A stretch of DNA of 64,000 nucleotides from Papaver somniferum (taxonomy: Eukaryota; Streptophyta; Magnoliopsida; Ranunculales; Papaveraceae): positions 16,975,116 through 17,039,115 of the forward strand of contig NW_020621603.1 of the NCBI RefSeq assembly GCF_003573695.1. Direction: 5' to 3'. The notes beneath the pieces are model-generated. The model was not told where the DNA came from, searched no databases, and saw nothing but the letters and a program-made list of their open reading frames with translations. Within the stretch, counting starts at the first letter, position 1; each line of letters begins with the position of its first letter. A program made the position numbers and the translations under genes. Shown in pieces: positions 11,790-21,640 of the stretch.

Positions 11790-11801
11790 TGGTACCAGAG
11801 C
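11790..11801 (+). other. Primer-binding site of TRIM
   Basis: TGGTACCAGAGC matches the reverse complement of the 3' end of initiator tRNA-Met (usual form TGGTATCAGAGC) with one change, immediately after the 5' terminal repeat. Confidence 0.85.
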
Positions 11802-11900
11802 AGGCTATTTGCGACGAGTCAATTTACCGCGCCTTTACTCCCGCATCACTCGATTTATTGTCCACGTGTTAGACCCAACGAGGCTACACGTGAGGGGGCA

Positions 11901-12016
11901 TGTTGAGACTATTAGTCCCACCTTTTTGGGTTATCTAAGATCCTGCGGTTTATAATCCCTTACGGCCTCTCCACTCATTGCAAATTGGTTTTGAGTTGGA
12001 TGTCCGTATTCTAACA
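11901..12016 (+). repeat. 3' terminal repeat of TRIM
   Basis: 116 bp, preceded by the polypurine tract GTGAGGGGGCA and followed by the target-site copy GCATT. Confidence 0.9.
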
Positions 12017-12486
12017 GCATTATGATCAGAAATAGTTCTTATCAGAGCTGTCTGTGTAGTATTACTGAATTTAGCATCAAAATAAGTGTAAACTAGAAAT
12101 TTGTCTAGTCTATAAAGTAATGAATCATCCTGCTTGTTACTTCAATTATAAGCACCACCATTCAGTGGTAAATCAACTAACTCCTTAAAAAGAATAAAAT
12201 AATTAAGGAAGTTCATGTTTCTTACATTACCACCACCTTTATTCCTCTCTGCATCTTTTCTTACAGAGTTAAGGTCCCCCACAAAACACCAAGATTTTGT
12301 AGACCATTCCCTAATTTCAGCAATGTCTTGCCAAAAAACTTCTCTCGTATTATAATCACAAGGAGAATAGGCATTAGTGAGAATGAACTGAAAACCATTA
12401 CTTCTAAACTGAAAGAGACATGAAATTGAATTAACACCCAATATTTTATCTAACAACTCCAAGATAGCACCATCCCAAATAGTTAA
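12017..12486 (-). pseudogene. LINE AP-type endonuclease, middle part
   Basis: Minus-strand frame 12462-12142 reads FILTNAYSPCDY...FWQDI and WCFVGDLNSVRKDAERNKGG, the central motifs of the apurinic-type endonuclease of plant LINEs. It continues as LNGGAYN (followed by a stop), DDSLLYRLDKFLV and RTISDHNA up to 12017. The catalytic SDHN motif lies right at the TRIM insertion; beyond it the same domain resumes at 11674 (FKIGNHFLQHPDFVKLVEKWW). The domain is also split upstream by the 865-bp insert. Confidence 0.85.
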
Positions 12487-13351
12487 CGACGTTATTTTAT
12501 ATACCCCAAGGAAATACTATCGATATCCTAATTAGTTATTTATTTTAGTTATAACTGGTTAACATGAGAATCGTTAAATTTATTGGATTTTTTTTATATC
12601 GATACCCCTCCTCTAAATTTTTCTAGATATACTTTTATAACCATATATAAAGATGTTAAAAATATTCCCTATAAATGAGAATCTCTCCAAAACATTTCCT
12701 CCCAATAAAAAACAAATTTATCGCTTGAATTTCATCGGATTACATGATAATAACATTAGTAATTCAAGTTTTTCATCATATGTCCCAAAAATCAAAAACC
12801 AATTATATGTCAAACAATTAAGAGTAAAACAAGAAATCACATACATGGGAGAAAATAATATTAAGATTTTAAGGATAAAGCAATGACTGAATCCTAGTGG
12901 TTTACTCTTGAACAACAATGGTGAACAATGTCCACTTTATTTCGTTGACTAGTTAATTACTTCATATCTAAATGAGAAAAGAATCACTAGTCATATCTTC
13001 TTTCTCCTTCTTTCTTTCGAGGTCTTCAACAAATATAAGAAGTTTTTTCGATGGAAAGTTGATCTCCAAAGTGGATTTAATTAAAGAGTTTTAATCACTA
13101 AAGAAAACTACCTAAAAAGGGTTTTTAGTGATGATTGATTTTGTTAAACGAAATAAAGGGAGGTTTTAATCAGAGTTAAAAAGATAAAATTTACTCGAGA
13201 ACCCTAACAACGATGTTTAAAAGATAAAGAATAGAAAATTTATTGGGGGTATACAAAATAGATATTTTTGATGGGTAGGAGCATTAGCTATGTGGGTACA
13301 CATATAAAGGGGTACCGTTAATAATTTGTGGGGATACATACAAGAACTCCC
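12487..13351. mobile_element. 865-bp insertion with 8-bp TSD in LINE endonuclease
   Basis: The LINE endonuclease reading stops at 13352 and resumes at 12486. ATAGTTAA stands at both junctions (12479-12486 and 13352-13359). The insert is AT-rich, with no supported coding region. Its ends show only weak inverted similarity (TATATACCCC on one side, TATGTATCCCC inverted on the other). An 8-bp duplication suggests a hAT-type non-autonomous DNA element; a degraded Mutator-type element (usually 9 bp) is the alternative. Confidence 0.7.
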
Positions 13352-13553
13352 ATAGTTAATAAGCCTCCATTATTACCAGCAATTCCTTGAGAGGGCAAGA
13401 ACTCCCACCCAAAATAATAATGGAAAAAAAAAACTAGAGAAATTTGTCATCTTAGTTTCTTGAAGTGTACAAGCCAAACATTTATGGGGTGAAATCAAAT
13501 CTTTTACTGCTATTTGCTTATCATAAGCGTTTAGCCCCCTTATATTCCAATTT
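13352..13553 (-). pseudogene. LINE endonuclease N-terminus
   Basis: The minus strand reads NWNIRGLN, then SPHKCLACTLQETKM, the classical start of the LINE endonuclease with the asparagine and the catalytic ETK motif, and later AGNNGGLLTM at the junction with the 865-bp insert. Stops and small indels interrupt the frame. Confidence 0.85.
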
Positions 13554-15340
13554 TTATGATCTTACCCCATCACCAAAAAGTTTATACCTTGAGCACACTT
13601 CTTCGATCCCTTCTTCCTTATCCATTGAATCACCAGAATTTGATGAATTGTAGCTATCTTGCACCCTCATACCATCGGCTATTGCCTTATATATGCCTCG
13701 ATATTTAAATAGGATCTCTTCAATGACCTCCTTGGAATGCTTCTCATCTTTCTCTGTAATGCCACTCAGTCGATTACATATCTCAAAGATGAGCTTTGAA
13801 GTTGAGAAAATATATTCATTTGAGTATATTTTTGTGCCTTGTAAATCACCAAGTCTGATGAAAATTTGATCCTCAACCACATGGAACAAGTGATTAGGGT
13901 TTGCCACCTGTAAAGGCAAGGAGTCTTTAATAGACTCAGGAGAAAGAGAAGCTTCATCATTCAAAGAACTTTCATTCAACATAATTTGAAGGTCGTCAGA
14001 GAGACCTGAGAAATAAACCTTATGTATGCATTCAAGATAGAGGGATTCTCTACCCCAATAGCAGGAACATCAACCACACATCTACCATTATCAGGTAAAG
14101 AACCTCTCTTACCAACTGAATTCAAATGATTTACGGAATGCTTGGAAACTACAACACCACATCCAACCACATTCTGTAAACCATAAGATTCAGCAGCTAG
14201 TAAACTATCAATTACTTCTAATCTTGATGAGGAAGGAATATCACCTTCACATCCACCGTCAACAAGAGGTTGGAACTTATTGATATTTTCAAAATACCTT
14301 TACTCTGAGAGATCAGAACTGCAACTACACATCCAATTCTCTCAGAAGTAAAGTCATCAATACCAACAGGTACAAGATCTCCACCTGCTGACATTTTCAA
14401 CCTATGAGATTCAGAAAGAGCATAATCAACCACTTGAACACATCCATCTGACTGTGAGCATAGTTGAGAACTCGAGAGAGGTACTTCCTTTTTTGGTTTG
14501 TAAATCAAGACATGTCTTGACTCATTCATTGAGATTTGTGACCCAACTCACCTGAGATCGATTCAGCCACTCACACCGACTTAGCCACAGAATAAGCGGG
14601 AGGAGCTAAATTTGAATTTGAAATATTCTGTTTATTCTTAAACTCAATTAACAATCTGTTATATTCCTCGAATGAAGTCTTATTTCTAGGATTAAATTTG
14701 TAATCCCATTCAATGGAAATAACCCATTTTTGGTATCCTTCCACCACGAGAATCGCCGGAATCAACGAGAAGTCTCCTTTAACTGAAGTTCTTAAAAAAT
14801 TCAAACTTTCCTTTCTCAAAGAACTATCTGTTATCTCCATGAATTCTCCCAATGGTTCCCATTTGATGTAAACATCTTGTGACTCCAGAATCGATGAGGA
14901 ATACCCCTAATCTTTAACCATTTTTCAAACCTATACATAGCTTGAATTGAAATTATAATCTGATTAGAGATATCCTTATTTTTCTCCGTTACCACTTCAT
15001 CAGACTCATAACGATCCTGTGATAAAGTTACAACCGAATCATCAACAATAATCTTTTTTTGTCTCCATAGATTAAGTCAATATTAACTGACAAGATCAAT
15101 ATATGCTGATTGCTTATCAATGATTTCCATATTTAAGAAAGAATCCTGCTACCTCTGTTTCAACACCTCTCTGGCAACTCTTTGCCATATGACAAATCTT
15201 AGAAATTTATCACCCTTACAAGGCAGATTCTTGACAGCTTTACTTGGGAGAGCATGTTGAAAATCATCTATAGAAGGAGGTAATTGAGATACCCTTCTGA
15301 CCATATTGTTTGTTAGAGCACTGCTCGGTCGAACTCGCAA
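13554..15340 (-). pseudogene. LINE ORF1-like region (DUF4283-type), broken
   Basis: Several minus-strand frames in succession: 15340-15149 (QLPPSIDDFQHALPSKAV), then near 14935-14880 WLKIRGIPHRFWS, a phrase typical of the nucleic-acid-binding N-terminal domain of plant LINE ORF1, then LGEFMEITD (14852-14571), and lower-complexity C-terminal frames 14529-13554. Frameshifts and stops separate them. Order and spacing relative to the endonuclease fit ORF1. The first 30 bp on the right overlap the start of the Sirevirus LTR at 15311, so the true N-terminus is missing. Confidence 0.7.
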
Positions 15341-16974
15341 GCATTGCTATCTCAAGCTTGTTTGTCAAGTTTAGTTGTCAAAACTATAAGTCTTGATTTC
15401 TAGTCTAGTTATAGCTATGTCTCAGATTAGGATAAAATGTGTAGTTGAGCTATATACTTCACGTCGTTCATCGATTGAAGACGAAGAACTACTAAGGGGA
15501 TCTTGTGGAAGTTCATCAACAAAAGGTATGTGGAGACTTGAATTCATCTATCACTCATAAGTCTATTTCTATTCTATCTCCTATTGAGATAAAAGTCGTA
15601 TAGCTACATAGACTTTACTTTATACACATTTGATATTTCGAGTTGAGTTTAACTCGCTTACATGTTTCTCAAAATATGTATTGGTAAGCTTTCGCTTTAA
15701 CCAAGTTCATCTTTTATTCTTGACGAAAGTCAAAAGATGATCATGTGAAAATCGCATGGTAACATCTTACATGATTTATGTAAGACAGTCATTTGATGTA
15801 GACTCGGAATGTTTCGTATTGATCAATTGATCACTTGAAAATTGCTTTGAAGCTAATAGTTTGTGTGAGACGGTTATTTCTGTCTTATGAGAATGTTTCA
15901 ATGATTAAAATGGAGTTTAGAACGATTAACCATTGATTGGGTATAACACAGTGTGCGCACTTGTATGCTAACTGTTGCAAGTATATTCCAAGTCCGGGAA
16001 TTTAGTATGCATACCCGTATGCGTACTGATTTCAACTGAGTTCGGTCGTGAACAACAATATGCAGACCCATTCGCATACTAGCGAACACACCAGGTCGGG
16101 GAACTCTAGGTATGCGTACTCATTTGCATACCTGAGTGGGTTAACTTCTAAAATTGGTTTTTCGTGAACAAATACATTTATATAATAAGGAACGCAATCT
16201 TTGCAAACCGTGGCTATAATGTTCATGGATTGATTCGAGTGAATCAAAATCGATTTTGCTTTTATTGTGTCTTGTATACTTCTATGAGAATATAAACAAT
16301 TGAAAAACTCTATAACTAGTTTCATTTGAGTCATTTGAACTAGTTGTGATTAAGATGAACAAGCTTGATATGAAAGTATTCATATGGATAACTTCGGTTA
16401 ACTATTGTTGAGCCAACTAAGTGTACACGTTTAGGTACGGTCACCCATATCTAAATATAGGTACATTTTATTTGTCTGTAACAAGCTAAGACAATCTAAC
16501 AGATGAAATATATTATCTTGAATCTAATCAGGTTTTCATCTAACGGTGAATATTGAATGCTTTGTTTCCAAAGTAACATTGATTGCAAACCCTGATTTGA
16601 AGACTATATAAGGAGAACTCTAGCAACTGGGAAACCTAATCCCCACACCTCCTGTGTGATACTAGTTACGCGCGGCTAGAGTCGATTCTCCTTTAACCTA
16701 GGTTTTTCTAAAACCATTATAGGTTAACGATTTAAAGACTTTATTGGGATTCTGAAGCCAGCCCCAACTATTTTCTCTGTAGTTGCGCGTTCTGATCTTA
16801 CTTTGTTGTATCGTATTGAGTACTATTTTCTCTAAGATTTGCTCGAGATTCAATCTCCGATAGGTAAGATAAAAAGTAATCACAAAGCTCTTCGTCCCAT
16901 TCTTTGTGATTCCACAATATCTTGTTCCGCTACCATAAAGTTAAGATTATTGTGAGGTGATAGATATTACTAGG
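15311..16974 (+). repeat. Sirevirus LTR, left part (split by Gypsy element 1)
   Basis: Starts TGTTAGAGCACTGCTCGG, the start shared by all Sirevirus LTRs here, and runs through the conserved TATA box (TATATAAG, 16605-16612) to CTAGG at 16970-16974. It is then interrupted and resumes at 26136. Short palindromic words (TATGCATACCCGTATGCG) recur between 15960 and 16135. It abuts the LINE's 5' end at 15310 and has no associated internal region here, so it is a solo or truncated LTR. Confidence 0.85.
16605..16612 (+). promoter_or_regulatory. TATA box of split Sirevirus LTR
   Basis: TATATAAG followed by the conserved AGAACTCTAGCAACTGGGA, as in the LTR at 3106-5467. Confidence 0.5.
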
Positions 16975-18033
16975 TGATGAGTGCTAAATAGTGCATATTT
17001 ATATATATTTTTGTTGGCATTTAACTCATCTTTTGTGCATTAATTCTACATTTTATCCCATATTCTGTATTTTCATTGTTTTCAAGAATAAATATTTTTC
17101 TTACTTAATTTTGCATTTTTAGGTAACAAATAAAATCTGGATGAAGTGCGGAGCAAAAAGAGCAGAAAAGTAGTGAAAAGCCGGGAGGAATTACGCAAGG
17201 AAGCCGCGAAGAATGTTGCGCACAAGACCAAAAAGCTAGGAATGGGCTCAAGAAGGAAGAATTGTTCTTAAAGAAGATATGGGCTTGGCATACCCAAGGC
17301 CCAAAACCCTTACCCAAATCCATTTCCTTTATCCATACCCATTTCCATGAGAGCCGTCAGATTGGATCCATCTTGTCATCCAACGGTCACCTCATCATTG
17401 TGCATCAAATCCCGATGATTCCGCCCAACACTACAGCACCTAACCTAATCTAGCACCGTTGACTTCGTTGTGTTCCACATCCAACGGTCGCTACAAACTT
17501 CTTCTCTCTTAGCCGTCCGACCTACCTACCATCTCCATATCCAGCGGCTCAGCTCGCCAAACATCGAACCAGATGATCCCGCTTCACACCCTAGCACCAA
17601 ACCCTATACTACCACCCAAACACTCCCTTCTTCCCAAAACATCGATCTCATCTTCTCCACCCGACCATTTCCAGAACCACCACCACCTGCTCTACCCTGC
17701 CACCATCTTCCCCGACCATCCCAGTTCGTCTCGAGCTCCTTCCCATCACCTCCCAACACCACAGAAACCCATACCCATCAGTCCTTTCCCCCTAGCCTAG
17801 AGTTCTTATCAAACTCATATCTCTGCATCCTAGGTATGGAGTTGATAAGAAATCTCGAGCTAGGGTTTCACTTGGAGCGACATGGAAAGCAGAGAAAGCA
17901 TCGTACGAGTATGGGTTGAAGCTATTTTGGTCAGTGTGTAGGTTAATTTCTGTTAATTTACAAAACCCTAATTGTACTGTTGAGTGAAGATTTTTGGGGA
18001 AAATGGGTGTGAACCCTAATTTGATAATTTGGG

Positions 18034-18040
18034 TATAAAA
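18034..18040 (+). promoter_or_regulatory. Putative TATA box, 5' LTR of Gypsy element 1
   Basis: GGGTATAAAAGGG inside the one segment (17950-18067) that differs strongly from the 3' LTR, whose own box is GGGTATAAATTAAGG at 24571-24585. Gypsy element 2 has GGGTATAAATAGAGG at the comparable place, supporting a promoter role. Confidence 0.55.
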
Positions 18041-18779
18041 GGGAAGTGAATTAGGATGTTAAAACTTGTTCTTGGACTAGCCAAGTTTCCACCCAATTTG
18101 GGTTAGGTTAATTCCAATTTTAAATTGCACTGTTAATGTTTAATGTGTGATGCTCCTGTTAATTTTAATTGTTCCTGTTAGTTGCACTTTTACTTTTAAT
18201 TGCATTTGTTCTTGTTCTTGGTTTTAATTCTCTGTTTATATGAATGTTGTCATGTTAGTTCACCATGTTGTTCACTGTTATGCTCACTGCCCTGTAATGT
18301 TAGTGTAATGTTTGTCATGTTCTAAACCATCATGCTAGGGACTTGATGAATCCCTAATTTCTTATTGTGTAGTACATTGATCATATTGCTTTAGAAGGCT
18401 AAACAAGTTTAGGAAAAACTTGAACTTAGTTCATCATCACCTCACTTTCACAATGTATGCCAAGTATACTTTGTAGTTAGGTCCATGAGCTGTTGATAAG
18501 CTGCAACTCAAGCTGAATTCATAATCTTTTGACTAATTGTGCCGTAGAAAGACAGTTAGTACTTTGGAAAGAATACCATAGTTGTGTTTAACTTTCTATA
18601 GGAGAATACATAGTAGAAGTTAGAGTGAATTCAAACCCTAGTTCCCATCCATAATCTACTTCATTCTCATCCACAATTCCATCTTCAACTGTTTAGCTTT
18701 GTTTTCTTGTTTTGTATTGCTTTTGCTTTGTTGTTTTTTTTTCCCTGCCCTGCAACTCTGTTGTTTTTTTCTGTTGTGC

Positions 18780-19100
18780 ATTTTCTTCACTGCTTGAGCA
18801 GCTGCAGTACTGCTGCTGTAACCCTTGCTGCATTGCTGCCTTTCTCTTCTGCTGCAGCACTTGTGCTGCTTTGCTTTCCCCTGCTGCTGCCTCCTGCATC
18901 CAAGCCACTTCTTCTGTTGCTGCTGCCACTTCTTGTGCTGCTGCCATATCTTTCTCCAGCACTGCTGCTGTTGCTTCACCTGCAGTACTGCACTGCTGCA
19001 CTGTTTTTCCTTCTTCTTGGCCTTGTGCTGTTGTGCTGCTGCTGGTGCCTGCTGCTCTGCCAAGTTGCTGCTGCTGCCCCTTCTTCTCCTGCTGCCTTCC
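18780..19100. repeat. CTG/CAG-rich low-complexity tract in LTR
   Basis: About 320 bp of imperfect CTG/TGC triplets mixed with CTT. The same tract is at 25321-25640 in the 3' LTR, and related CTG-rich sequence lies in the leader of Gypsy element 2 (56940-57130). It creates 95-158-codon frames on both strands (Ala/Leu/Cys/Gln-rich), which I do not treat as genes. Confidence 0.85.
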
Positions 19101-19129
19101 AAGGCCAACTGAGTCCAAGGTCCTAAGCC

Positions 19130-19440
19130 CAATTCACAGTTGAACTGTTGAGCCCAAAGCTCAAATCAGTTCACTGAAACAAAGCCCAGCTTTCAAAGCT
19201 CAAGCTCAGTTCCTCAAAGGCCCAAAGGCCCAGAACCTTGACTGAATCCAAAGCCCAAATTCATTAAGGCCCAATCCAATTCAACTGTGGGCTTAATCAA
19301 AAGCCTAAGTTTAAGGCCAAAGCCCATTTGCACTTCAAAGACCAAACTGAGCCCAAGCTCAGTTCATTTTATTGTGAACAAACCCATTAGCACTCAAGCC
19401 CAAATTTAAGCCAAAAGGCTTCATAGCCCAATAGCAAACT
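19130..19440 (+). promoter_or_regulatory. Array of AGCCCA/GGCCCA motifs near LTR end
   Basis: About a dozen copies of RGCCCA (or its complement TGGGCY) in roughly 310 bp, e.g. GAGCCCAAAGCTC, AAAGGCCCAAAGGCCCAG and CTGTGGGCTTAATC. TGGGCY is the plant site II/TCP-type promoter word. Whether the array binds anything is unknown; it could also be a simple expansion. The 3' LTR has the same array at about 25670-25980. Confidence 0.5.
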
Positions 19441-19600
19441 AGGAACCCAATTAGCTAAAACGCTTCCAAAACACACCCGATCTCTGTGGATCGACCCGTA
19501 CTTGCACGAGCTACAACTGACAACCGTGCACTTGCGGTATTACTGTAGGCCCCCGTTTCATTGCTTCATTTATACACCCTTTCAAGGCCTGCCAAGTTTT

Positions 19601-19618
19601 TGGCGCCGCTGCCGGGGA
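19601..19618 (+). other. Primer-binding site of Gypsy element 1
   Basis: TGGCGCCGCTGCCGGGGA, six bases after the LTR end, the form found in Athila/Tat elements and generally attributed to tRNA-Asp. Confidence 0.8.
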
Positions 19619-20159
19619 TCGGTGCTGTGTTTTATCTGTGTTTTTCTTAGCTATTTTTGCATTTCATTTCATAGCATTTGCATCTGCATCTGCTTCATTT
19701 CATTTGCTGTTGGACCTGCTGTTCTGAACCTGTTTTTCCTCTGCTGGGACGCCACCAAGGAAAAGAACCAAAGCCCAACTGGGTTTTTGCAACAATATCA
19801 GAGCAGCTGGGCTGTGCTAAAAAGGTAAGCCTAAACCCATTCCATTGAGAGAACCCAACCTGTGGGCTTCCAAATTTCTTTAATTGTGGGCTTGTAATAA
19901 TTAACCCAATTTTTTGGGCTTTTTATTTTTCTATTTTGGGTTTGTAATAATTTATTTTTGGGCTTTGTGTTTAATTTGTGGGCTTGTATTTATTCTGTGT
20001 GGCTTGTTTAAATTTTTTCCATTGGACTTGTATTTTGGACTCTGGGTTTAAACCCAGCTGATAACCGATTGTGGACCGCAGCCTTCCTTCCATTTCATTA
20101 GAGGCTTGCACAGTGGGATTGCTCCCATTTCAAAAAAACCAAATTTTATTTTCTTAATT

Positions 20160-20163
20160 TTAT

Positions 20164-20197
<34 letters not shown>

Positions 20198-20200
20198 CCA
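20160..20200. repeat. Poly(A) tract in Gypsy element 1 leader
   Basis: A run of about 26 A flanked by A-rich CCAAA-type repeats (20130-20390). The same kind of A-rich leader with an A-run just upstream of gag occurs in Gypsy element 2 (57585-57610 and 63766-63784). Confidence 0.8.
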
Positions 20201-20434
20201 AAATTTTGCTCCTAATTTCAAAAACCAAAACTTTTCTCCCATTCAAAAACCAAATTTTACTTGCTCCCATTTTGACAACCAAATTTTTTCTAAAATATCC
20301 CATTAAAACCAAACTTGCCAAAAAAATGTCTCCCACCAAAACCAAATTTTTCCCAAAAATCCAAACCCTTTAAAAACCAAATTCTGAGCTTTGTAACATA
20401 GTTACTTAGCTTTTGAGCCAATCATGTCTGGATA

Positions 20435-21640
20435 TTGGTCTGCTCTGGGGATGGAAATAAAACTCTTAGAGAACTTGCTTATGGGCATATGCCACGTTAT
20501 GAACCTTCCACGGACCATGATGTCAATAGTCATAGGAATTATTATGGACATTTTCAAAGTCCCGAGCCGCAATACATGAACCCTAATGACTATTCATACA
20601 TGCATCATTCGCAACGTGAAAATGAACATTTTGCTAGTGCCTCACTCACCAATCATCACTTATGGATCAAATAGAAGCTCGAATCACAGCTTTAGAAATG
20701 CAATCACATGAGGAATCTGTCACATCTAATTTTCTTAGGCAACCTGAAATCTATGCATGTCCCGCATGTGGTAGTTTAGACCACCCTGTTGAGCATTGTC
20801 ATATTTTGCATAATTTTAGGCAATCTAGAGAAAATCCAAGTATGAAATGCCCATAAATTGTGAGAATGGTAGTCATTGGGACCATAATCAATCCTTTGAG
20901 GGTTGCGATCAATCTTTTATAAACCCTAATGACCATGCACACATGTACCAATCACCACAATTTGAACATGAAGAATTTTGTACTCCCATGAATTTAGACT
21001 CCACCACAGAAGCTTTCAGACTCAGTGAGCAAAACTTCGATAGATCTACATCACGAATTCAGGCATATTTAGATCAGATTTTGCTTCACCTACAAAAGGA
21101 GGAAATTCATGAGGAAATGTATGTTGTCCCTAATGAAGTGTCTAGTCCCATTCATGTAAATGATGTTGAATATGAACCTAATTTAGAGGAACATGAATCG
21201 ACTAATGACACCACCACTTTTAATGAGGACCAATATGCATGCTACCATGATGATTATGATGATTATGATGATATGTTAGAAGAACATGAAAATATTGTGG
21301 AACCTGTTGGTTCAATAACATATGGCTTCTCGCCCTCGACCTTCATGAATGTTGTTTTTCTAATACTCATTGTAATTCATATGATTTTGATATTGACATG
21401 GGATTCGTACAATTATTCTGTGAAGATGAACATGACATAGGAATAGTTGAATCTTCTGTAGACACTAATATGCATGAAAATATATTTGATGTGTCTGATT
21501 CTCTACCTAGGTCACATTGTGATATTTCTCCTGATTTGCCGATGCATGAGAATAATTTGTTGATGATGTTGATGATTCTGAGTGTGAACTTGCCAATGAT
21601 TGATGATTGTGAGCATGATGTGACATGTGTAGATGATTAG
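20435..21640 (+). pseudogene. Broken gag-like remnant of Gypsy element 1
   Basis: Four successive overlapping frames (20435-20674, 20662-20856, 20847-21440, 21398-21640) show a frameshifted, once continuous ORF. The segment CPACGSLDHPVEHCHIL (about 20758-20808) resembles a degenerate zinc-knuckle. From VPNEVSSPIHVNDVEYEPNLEEHE onward it is homologous to the C-terminal, acidic half of the gag of Gypsy element 2 (MSSPSHVYDIEYEPNLEEHE). The capsid-like gag domain seen in element 2 is missing here. Non-functional. Confidence 0.75.

Larger units (their letters stand above)
11675..12016 (+). mobile_element. TRIM (miniature LTR retrotransposon), Katydid-like, with 5-bp TSD
   Basis: Two direct terminal repeats, 11675-11789 and 11901-12016, start TGTTGAGACTATTAGTCCCA; the second ends TCTAACA. 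Between them lie a primer-binding site matching initiator tRNA-Met (TGGTACCAGAGC at 11790-11801) and a polypurine tract (GTGAGGGGGCA) just before the second repeat. The flanking GCATT at 11670-11674 and 12017-12021 is an exact target duplication. The internal region is about 110 bp and non-coding, so the element depended on other elements' proteins. The repeat word CCTCTCCACTCATTGCCAAT recalls Katydid-type TRIMs. It interrupts the LINE endonuclease domain at the SDHN motif. Confidence 0.92.
8613..15310 (-). mobile_element. LINE (L1-type non-LTR retrotransposon), decayed, with two nested insertions
   Basis: Read on the minus strand it runs ORF1-like region (15300-13560), endonuclease (13552-12017 with inserts, and on to about 11580), reverse transcriptase (11357-10250), thumb/connection (10171-9884), C-terminal RT-linked zinc-binding region (9861-9183), 3' UTR, and a poly(A) tail seen as T-run 8619-8637. 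Without the TRIM and the 865-bp insert, about 5.5 kb of LINE remains. Every domain is broken by frameshifts or stops, so it is dead. The 5' end meets a Sirevirus LTR at 15311, so the 5' target duplication cannot be seen. Confidence 0.9.
16975..19594 (+). repeat. 5' LTR of Gypsy element 1 (2620 bp)
   Basis: Begins TGATGAGTGCTAAATAGTGC and ends TTTCAAGGCCTGCCA. Putative TATA at 18034-18040 (TATAAAA). A CTG/CAG-rich stretch occupies 18780-19100, followed by a dense array of AGCCCA/GGCCCA words at 19130-19440. Long overlapping frames in the low-complexity part are composition artefacts. Confidence 0.92.

Noticed and set aside
11752..11955. 67-codon frame in the TRIM
   Set aside because: Spans terminal repeat, primer site and internal DNA; TRIMs are non-coding.
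17470..17919. 149-codon frame in the Gypsy 5' LTR (and an identical one at 24032-24481)
   Set aside because: Pro/Ser/His-rich translation of C-rich leader-like sequence; lies in LTR DNA and has no known domain.
18656..19143. Overlapping frames of 95-158 codons on both strands (Gln/Ala/Leu/Cys-rich)
   Set aside because: They arise from the CTG/CAG-rich tract of the LTR; four frames are open at once and the same pattern repeats in the 3' LTR (25197-25684). No motif or start context supports translation.
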